A DNA stretch of 38,870 nt from an uncultured Flavobacteriaceae bacterium (GTDB lineage: Bacteria > Bacteroidota > Bacteroidia > Flavobacteriales > Flavobacteriaceae): contig CAJXUB010000016.1 of NCBI GenBank assembly GCA_913061125.1, forward strand, positions 1 to 38,870, read 5' to 3'. The notes under the pieces were generated by a model. The model was not told the DNA's origin. It did no database searches and was given only the letters and a program-made list of their open reading frames with translations. Position numbers and translations under genes: made by a program. The number at the start of each line of letters is the position of its first letter. Position 1 is the first letter of the stretch. Positions 33,853 through 38,870 of the stretch are shown one piece after another.

Positions 33853-35802
33853 TTACTCTTCTTCGTCCCGATTTTCGGTTGTCTCGTCCTTTGTTTTGGA
33901 TTCAAAAGGTCTTTTGCCAAAAATTTCTTCCAGATTATCTTTAAAAATCACCTCGTCCTTAAGAAGCACTTCTGCTAACTCGATGAGTTTATTTTTATGT
34001 TTTTTGAGTAACGTAATGGCGCGTTGGTACTGGGCTTCAACAATATCGGAAATTTCCTTATCAATCAGCTCGGCAGTTTGTTCGCTGTAGGGTTTTGTAA
34101 ATCCATATTCGCTTTGTCCGGAGGAGTCGTAGTAAGTCAGATTTCCAATTTTATCACTTAATCCGTAAACTGTTACCATGGCACGTGCTTGTTTGGTGAC
34201 CTTTTCAAGATCACTCAGTGCTCCCGTTGATATTTTATCGAAAATCACTTTTTCGGCGGCACGTCCACCAAGAGCAGCACACATTTCGTCCAACATTTGT
34301 TCTGGTCTAACGATAAGCCGTTCTTCAGGCAAATACCATGCAGCACCTAAAGATCGGCCTCGGGGCACAATCGTTACCTTAACAAGTGGGGCGGCGTGTT
34401 CGAGCATCCAACTAACCGTGGCATGACCGGCTTCATGGAAGGCCACGGCTTTTTTCTCGTCTGGTGTGATGATTTTATTTTTCTTTTCTAGCCCGCCGAT
34501 AATTCGGTCTACGGCATCCAAAAAGTCTTGTTTTTCAACCGCTTTTTTATTGTTTCGAGCAGCAATTAAAGCCGCTTCATTACACACATTTGCAATATCT
34601 GCTCCAGAAAATCCTGGGGTTTGTTTGGATAGAAAATCGGTATCCAAATCTTTGGCTTTTTTCAAAGGTTTGAGGTGCACCTCGAAGATTTCTTTTCGCT
34701 CTCTGATATCGGGCAGATCAACATAAATTTGACGATCGAAACGTCCAGCACGCATCAACGCTTTGTCCAAAACGTCGGCTCGGTTTGTGGCCGCCAAAAC
34801 AATAACATTGGTGTTTGAGCCAAATCCGTCCATTTCCGTTAGCAACTGGTTGAGGGTGTTTTCTCGTTCGTCGTTCGACCCCGAAAAGTTACTTTTACCT
34901 CGAGCTCTTCCAATGGCGTCAATTTCATCAATAAAAATAATGGAGGGTGATTTTTCTTTGGCTTGTTTGAACAAATCCCGAACCCTCGATGCACCAACAC
35001 CAACGAACATTTCTACGAAATCAGACCCTGAAAGCGAGAAGAATGGGGCTTTGGCTTCGCCGGCTACCGCTTTGGCTAAAAGGGTTTTTCCTGTCCCTGG
35101 GGGGCCTACTAACAGGGCTCCTTTTGGAATTTTACCGCCCAGTGCGGTGTATTTTTGTGGATTTTTTAGAAAATCTACAATTTCCTGAACTTCTTCTTTT
35201 GCGCCTTCCAAACCGGCAACATCCTCAAAAGTTGTTTTGGTTTCTAGTTTTTCATCAAAGAGTTTGGCTTTGGACTTTCCAATGTTGAAAATTTGTCCAC
35301 CGCCTCCACCGGGGCCACCACCAGACATTCGTCTCATGATAAAAATCCAAACTCCAATAATCAAAACAAAAGGAATGATGGAGATTAATATATCGCCAAA
35401 AGCGTTGGATTGTGTTTTAAAATTTAGTTCAGTATCTAACTCCTCATCCGTAATGGTATCCTCCAATTGCTTTTGAAAGAGTTGTACGTCACCAAATTCA
35501 AAAGAGTAGTTGGGCGATGCGCCCAATGGTAAAAACTGCTGCGGTTGTGATTTGCGATGGATTTCTTTGTTTGAGGCATTTTCGGTCAGATAGACCAGCG
35601 CTTCACGTTTGTTTACGATAACTACTCGTTTAACATCGCCGTCTCTCAGAAAGCTAAAAAACTTTGAGGGAGTGGTGGTGAGTCCGTTGGACGACCCGAT
35701 CCCTCCAGAAAAGACATTGAAAAGTAAAAATATGCCAATTATGATGCCATACACCCAGTAGGCATTCAGTTTGAAATTGTTTTGTTTTTTATTTTTAGAC
35801 AT
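33853..35802 (-). CDS. ftsH: ATP-dependent zinc metalloprotease FtsH
   Basis: FtsH degrades membrane and some cytosolic proteins. It has 649 residues. Two membrane helices (about residues 17-34 and 137-157) flank a periplasmic domain, followed by a Gly-rich linker ([12 protein letters not shown]). Walker A is GPPGTGKT (233-240), Walker [12 protein letters not shown], the second region of homology runs [18 protein letters not shown], and the zinc site is HEAGH (456-460) with a later Asp ligand. The acidic C-terminal tail is long. It follows rsfS by 10 bases. Confidence 0.98.
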   Translation of the reverse strand: MSKNKKQNNFKLNAYWVYGIIIGIFLLFNVFSGGIGSSNGLTTTPSKFFSFLRDGDVKRVVIVNKREALVYLTENASNKEIHRKSQPQQFLPLGASPNYSFEFGDVQLFQKQLEDTITDEELDTELNFKTQSNAFGDILISIIPFVLIIGVWIFIMRRMSGGGPGGGGGQIFNIGKSKAKLFDEKLETKTTFEDVAGLEGAKEEVQEIVDFLKNPQKYTALGGKIPKGALLVGPPGTGKTLLAKAVAGEAKAPFFSLSGSDFVEMFVGVGASRVRDLFKQAKEKSPSIIFIDEIDAIGRARGKSNFSGSNDERENTLNQLLTEMDGFGSNTNVIVLAATNRADVLDKALMRAGRFDRQIYVDLPDIRERKEIFEVHLKPLKKAKDLDTDFLSKQTPGFSGADIANVCNEAALIAARNNKKAVEKQDFLDAVDRIIGGLEKKNKIITPDEKKAVAFHEAGHATVSWMLEHAAPLVKVTIVPRGRSLGAAWYLPEERLIVRPEQMLDEMCAALGGRAAEKVIFDKISTGALSDLEKVTKQARAMVTVYGLSDKIGNLTYYDSSGQSEYGFTKPYSEQTAELIDKEISDIVEAQYQRAITLLKKHKNKLIELAEVLLKDEVIFKDNLEEIFGKRPFESKTKDETTENRDEEE

Positions 35803-35812
35803 ATCAAATGAT

Positions 35813-36184
35813 TTAGTAACTGGATTCTATTTCGGTGATTTTAGCATCACCCCAAAGATTTTCAATGCTGTAATACTCTCGTTTGTGTTTTTGGAATACA
35901 TGAACAACTACATTTATGTAATCCATCAATACCCACTCTGCATTTTCTGTACCTTCAATTTGGTAGGGTTTTTCATGGGTGTTTTTGCTGACATTTTTTT
36001 GAATTGAACTGACAATGGCGTTTACCTGTGTGTTGGAGTTTCCATCGCAAATGATGAAATAGTCACAAACGGTGTTTTCAATACTTCTTAAATCTAGCAG
36101 TGTGATGTTTTCTCCTTTAATGTTTTCTATACCTTCAACAATAAAGGCAATAAGCTCGTCTGGGCTAGATGTGTTTTTTGTCAT
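35813..36184 (-). CDS. rsfS: Ribosomal silencing factor
   Basis: RsfS binds L14 on the large subunit and blocks subunit joining in starvation. It has 123 residues. Family blocks are CDYFIICDGNSNTQVNAIV, EGTENAEWVLMDYINVVVHVF and KHKREYYSIENLWGDA. It heads the minus-strand cluster with ftsH, divergent from birA. Confidence 0.96.
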   Translation of the reverse strand: MTKNTSSPDELIAFIVEGIENIKGENITLLDLRSIENTVCDYFIICDGNSNTQVNAIVSSIQKNVSKNTHEKPYQIEGTENAEWVLMDYINVVVHVFQKHKREYYSIENLWGDAKITEIESSY

Positions 36185-36201
36185 ATATTAGTATTACGAT
36201 A

Positions 36202-36228
36202 CAAATTTATTATTTTTTTGGGTCTCAA
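36202..36228 (-). promoter_or_regulatory. Promoter of rsfS-ftsH
   Basis: On the minus strand TTG (36226-36228) is followed after 16 bases by the -7 box TAAATTTG (36202-36209), 17 bases before the rsfS ATG. The spacing is one base shorter than usual. On the other strand, TAAGTTTA at 36261-36268 is a weak candidate for birA. Confidence 0.5.
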
Positions 36229-36277
36229 TCACCTTTTAATATCTTAATAATATTATAATTTAAGTTTAATTTACACT

Positions 36278-36997
36278 ATGCAAATAATCAAACTCAGTGC
36301 CATTGATTCCACAAACCGATATTTGCACGATTTGGCTCAAAACGTTTCGTTGGAAGACTACGCTGCAGTTATGGCCCAATACCAAACGGAGGGCCGTGGC
36401 CAAAGGGGAGCAAAATGGAATTCCGAAAGAGATAAAAACTTGATAATCAGTGTATTAAAAACAAATATCAAATCCTCAATCCAGAATCAATTTTACCTCA
36501 ATATGCGGGTGTCATTGGCTGTATTTAAAACCCTAAAAGGGTTTAATCTCCCAAAACTCACCGTTAAATGGCCGAACGACATTTTGTCAGGTCACAAGAA
36601 AATTTCAGGTGTTTTGATGGAACTCTCCACCCAAAACAATACTATTCGTCAAGCCATTATTGGCGTTGGATTAAATGTCAATCAAACCCATTTTGAAGAT
36701 CTGCCGAGGGCATCGTCCATGAAATTACTTTTGGGGACCACTTTTGAGGTTGAGGCCATAGCTCAAGCCCTAATAGAAAACATCCGATTTTATTTTGAAC
36801 ATGACGACGATTCATCCATCAAAAAACGCTATGAACAGTTGTTATTTAAACGCGGTAAACCTTCAACTTTTTTGGATCAAAATGATGAAAAGTTCACGGG
36901 GATCATAACGGGGGTTTCCGACGACGGGCGGCTTGCGGTTCAGACCGAAGATTCGGTACGTTTGTTTGACCTGAAAACGATCAGAATGTTGTACTAA
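36278..36997 (+). CDS. birA: Biotin--[acetyl-CoA-carboxylase] ligase
   Basis: BirA attaches biotin to the carrier protein of acetyl-CoA carboxylase. It has 239 residues and no N-terminal DNA-binding domain, so it is the monofunctional type. The catalytic segments are TEGRGQRGAKW (biotinyl-AMP loop), KWPNDILSG and IGVGLNVNQ, followed by a C-terminal SH3-like domain (GIITGVSDDGRLAVQ). The stop overlaps that of the convergent SRPBCC gene by 3 bases. Confidence 0.96.
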   Translation: MQIIKLSAIDSTNRYLHDLAQNVSLEDYAAVMAQYQTEGRGQRGAKWNSERDKNLIISVLKTNIKSSIQNQFYLNMRVSLAVFKTLKGFNLPKLTVKWPNDILSGHKKISGVLMELSTQNNTIRQAIIGVGLNVNQTHFEDLPRASSMKLLLGTTFEVEAIAQALIENIRFYFEHDDDSSIKKRYEQLLFKRGKPSTFLDQNDEKFTGIITGVSDDGRLAVQTEDSVRLFDLKTIRMLY

Positions 36998-37389
36998 ATG
37001 GCCGAGGGAATATTACGAGCCAACGTTTCTACAAATTTTGTAATGGGTGCTTTAATCATCATGGCCATCATGGGATTGAAATCTCCAGAAAATGATAAAT
37101 CTACATGGCTTTCAGAATCGGTTTGGGCATGAATATTGGCCGTAAGAGAAAAATCTAATTTTCCGCCTGCGGCTCCCAACGTGATGGTACTGTATGGTGT
37201 TTGTTCTTTTTTCTTGAGAACAATTTCGGGCATTCCACTGAGGGCAAAAATAAATGTATCCTCATCCAGTATTTCAAATTTACTGATGTTGTCTGGCATT
37301 AAAGCTTCAAAGTTTTTAACCTCGCTAAGAAAATTAAAAACTTCCTCAGCAGATTTTGGCAGGGTAACTTTTGGTGAATTGATTTGCAT
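36994..37389 (-). CDS. SRPBCC (START-like) domain protein
   Basis: This is a 131-residue soluble protein with a helix-grip fold recognisable from SAEEVFNFLSEVKNFEALMPDNISKFEILD and the C-terminal helix (MMIKAPITKFVETLARNI). Such proteins bind hydrophobic ligands in a cavity; the ligand here is unknown. It lies 6 bases after pyrE and is probably in one transcript with it. I recall the same pairing in other Flavobacteriia. Confidence 0.88.
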   Translation of the reverse strand: MQINSPKVTLPKSAEEVFNFLSEVKNFEALMPDNISKFEILDEDTFIFALSGMPEIVLKKKEQTPYSTITLGAAGGKLDFSLTANIHAQTDSESHVDLSFSGDFNPMMAMMIKAPITKFVETLARNIPSAI

Positions 37390-37395
37390 GATGAG

Positions 37396-38040
37396 TTATT
37401 TTAAATCCCATTGGTCGGGATTGTTATTCCATTGGGATAAAATGGTGAGTTCCTTTTCATTGATGTAGCCCGTGTCCAGCGCTTGTTCCAACAACGAATC
37501 GTAGTCGCTAAGGGTGTGGAGTGCGATGTTATGTTCAGCAAAATTGGCTTTGGATAATTCAAATCCATAAGTAAATACAGCCACCATTCCCTTGACATTG
37601 GCACCAGCTTCTTTTAGCGCATCAACCGCGTTTAAACTGCTTTTTCCTGTGCTGATCAAATCTTCTATTACAACAACATTTTGACCGCTTTCCAAATGGC
37701 CTTCAATTTTATTTTGACGGCCGTGTTTTTTGGCCTCCGGCCGAACATAAACAAATGGAAGTCCCATAGCGTCTGCCACCAAAGCACCAACGCCAATAGC
37801 TCCAGTTGCTACACCTGCTATGACATCGGGTTTGCCAAAATTTGTTTCTAAATGTTTGGCCAACTCTGCTTTGATGTAATTTCGAATGGTTGGGTAGGAG
37901 AGCAACAAGCGGTTGTCGCAATAAATGGGTGATTTCCAACCTGAGGCCCAAGTAAACGGCGCATCTGGACTTAATTTAATTGCGTTGATGGACAGTAAAA
38001 CTTCAGCCGTTTTTTTGGCGGTATTTTTATTAAATATCAT
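37396..38040 (-). CDS. pyrE: Orotate phosphoribosyltransferase
   Basis: PyrE joins orotate and PRPP to OMP in pyrimidine synthesis. It has 214 residues. VAGVATGAIGVGALVAD, YVRPEAKKHGRQNKIEG (flexible loop) and the PRPP motif VVVIEDLISTGKSS are clear. The ATG at 38040 gives the N-terminus MIFNKNTAKKTAEVLL, typical of the family in Flavobacteriia. Confidence 0.97.
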   Translation of the reverse strand: MIFNKNTAKKTAEVLLSINAIKLSPDAPFTWASGWKSPIYCDNRLLLSYPTIRNYIKAELAKHLETNFGKPDVIAGVATGAIGVGALVADAMGLPFVYVRPEAKKHGRQNKIEGHLESGQNVVVIEDLISTGKSSLNAVDALKEAGANVKGMVAVFTYGFELSKANFAEHNIALHTLSDYDSLLEQALDTGYINEKELTILSQWNNNPDQWDLK

Positions 38041-38044
38041 GGCT

Positions 38045-38052
38045 CAAAATTA
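38045..38052 (-). promoter_or_regulatory. -7 box TAATTTTG immediately before pyrE
   Basis: This is a consensus match on the minus strand that ends four bases before the pyrE ATG, the same distance as upstream of tatA and the 125-aa gene. No clear -33 box is seen in the AT-rich gap. Confidence 0.45.
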
Positions 38053-38099
38053 TTAAAAAATACTACATTTACTTTGTAATAATTTGTTTTTAATTAACA

Positions 38100-38681
38100 A
38101 TGCAAAAGATTTTTGTTGGTAATAAACCAATACGACTGACCACCGTGGTAGAACCAGAAACGGATTTTAAAAATTTTTTGATAGAAACAGTCAATATCGA
38201 AACGGTTTTATCGGCCCTAAAAAAAGAGAAATACAATGCTGTAAACCTTATCGGGAGCGACCCCGATTCGCTGTTGAATACTTTTTTGGCGATGCTTCCA
38301 AATGTTGTTGCAGGTGGCGGAAAAGTAATCAACGGTAAAGGAAAAATTTTATTTATTTTTCGAAACGGTAAGTGGGATTTGCCAAAAGGAAAAGCCGAAC
38401 CTAATGAAACGATTGATCAAACGGCTCTTCGAGAAGTTCAAGAGGAGACCGGCATTCAGGGGTTAAGGATAACCAAGCCCTTGGACATCACTTACCATAT
38501 TTTTAGAAGAAACGATCGCTATCAAATAAAAAAAACATACTGGTTTGAAATGAATTCGGACTACACTGGCGATTTTACCCCACAAATTAAAGAGGGGATA
38601 ACTAAAGTGAAATGGATTGGTCCAAAAAAATTAAAAAAAGTTAAAAAGAATATTTACGCCAACATCGAGGGACTTATTTGA
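38100..38681 (+). CDS. NUDIX hydrolase with an N-terminal extension
   Basis: This is a 193-residue protein. The Nudix box is complete at residues 97-119: G-x5-E-x7-RE-x2-EE-x-G-I with E112, E115 and E116 able to bind Mg2+. It resembles the ADP-ribose/DADP-type hydrolases of Bacteroidota; the substrate is not determined. The first 75 residues are an extension of unknown role. The gene is divergent from pyrE with a 59-base gap. Confidence 0.92.
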   Translation: MQKIFVGNKPIRLTTVVEPETDFKNFLIETVNIETVLSALKKEKYNAVNLIGSDPDSLLNTFLAMLPNVVAGGGKVINGKGKILFIFRNGKWDLPKGKAEPNETIDQTALREVQEETGIQGLRITKPLDITYHIFRRNDRYQIKKTYWFEMNSDYTGDFTPQIKEGITKVKWIGPKKLKKVKKNIYANIEGLI

Positions 38682-38726
38682 AACAAAGAAATCTATCTTA
38701 AGTTCTTTAAGTCCTAATTATTCTCT

Positions 38727-38734
38727 TATTTTTG
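38727..38734 (+). promoter_or_regulatory. -7 box TATTTTTG upstream of the SulP gene
   Basis: This is a consensus match 19 bases before the ATG at 38754. A good -33 box is not evident. Confidence 0.5.
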
Positions 38735-38753
38735 CCGCTTAATTTTTGTCAGT

Positions 38754-38870
38754 ATGAAAGAATTTGTTCGCAAGCGGTCAGCCAATGTCAAAAACGATAT
38801 TTTTAGTGGTCTAACTGTCGCTTTAGCATTAGTTCCAGAGGCGGTTGCTTTTGCTTTTGTTGCAGGAGTA
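38754..38870 (+). CDS. SulP family anion transporter, 3' end outside the window
   Basis: The first 39 codons are present. After a basic start ([17 protein letters not shown]) comes the first membrane segment [22 protein letters not shown], whose SGLTVAxxxxPxA pattern is that of SLC26/SulP sulfate and bicarbonate transporters. The substrate and the presence of a STAS domain lie beyond the edge of the window. It is probably monocistronic or starts an operon. Confidence 0.88.
   Translation, partial: MKEFVRKRSANVKNDIFSGLTVALALVPEAVAFAFVAGV

Noticed and set aside
1-38870. CRISPR, tRNA, rRNA, prophage, insertion sequence or defence island
   Set aside because: No repeat-spacer pattern, no cloverleaf or rRNA-like segment, and no transposase, integrase or restriction genes were seen on either strand.

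Overview
The window looks like the chromosome of a marine member of the Flavobacteriaceae (Bacteroidota). The evidence is: low GC; almost no Shine-Dalgarno sites; repeated Bacteroidota-type -7 boxes (TAnnTTTG) just upstream of genes; a Na+-NQR complex with its ApbE flavin transferase; a short Psd next to CdsA and FtsH; and family members of Flavobacteriia type throughout. The genus cannot be fixed from the sequence alone. Genes are tightly packed, no intergenic gap reaches 300 bases, and I see no RNA genes, insertion sequences, prophage, CRISPR or obvious foreign DNA.

Layout. 1-2525 (+): the end of nqrF, a strong terminator, a small conserved Flavobacteriia protein and the lipoprotein ApbE. 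2522-7390 (-): a SAM methyltransferase, a DUF3050 protein, Map, GpmI and an M48 protease. 7494-9792: a GNAT acetyltransferase (+), PepE (-), an exported CarbopepD-domain protein (+) and TatA (+). 9795-17411 (-): an eight-gene kynurenine catabolic operon in the order kynU, kmo, RidA-type deaminase, aminomuconic semialdehyde dehydrogenase, atypical SDR, 3-hydroxyanthranilate dioxygenase, ACMS decarboxylase, O-methyltransferase. 17485-24310: MsrA, a coiled-coil zinc-ribbon relative, Nif3, LpxK (+), GapDH, LipA and an Nramp-like protein. 24307-25071 (-): an ECF sigma factor and a small Cys-rich membrane protein. 25193-31418: AqpZ (+), MurB and an aminotransferase (-), a DUF1573 protein (-) and ValS (+). 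31433-36184 (-): rsfS, ftsH, LUD protein, cdsA, psd, acyl-CoA-binding protein. 36278-38870: BirA (+), SRPBCC protein and PyrE (-), NUDIX (+) and the start of a SulP transporter (+).

How the genes work together. The kynurenine operon has the enzymes to take kynurenine through 3-hydroxykynurenine, 3-hydroxyanthranilate, ACMS, 2-aminomuconic semialdehyde and 2-aminomuconate to the deaminated product. Tryptophan dioxygenase, formamidase and the later 4-oxalocrotonate steps are not in the window. Its promoter carries a perfect 7-bp inverted repeat over the predicted transcription start, which suggests dedicated regulation. The rsfS-to-ACBP cluster combines membrane proteolysis with phospholipid synthesis.

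The most interesting signals are proteins that keep a family fold but have lost the family's key residues: an SDR with SNTIR instead of YxxxK inside the kynurenine operon; an Nramp-like protein with GVSH instead of DPGN, translationally coupled to an ECF sigma factor that has no adjacent anti-sigma; and a zinc-ribbon protein with all four expected Cys positions replaced. Three genes also have a -7 box ending exactly four bases before the ATG, which predicts leaderless mRNAs.
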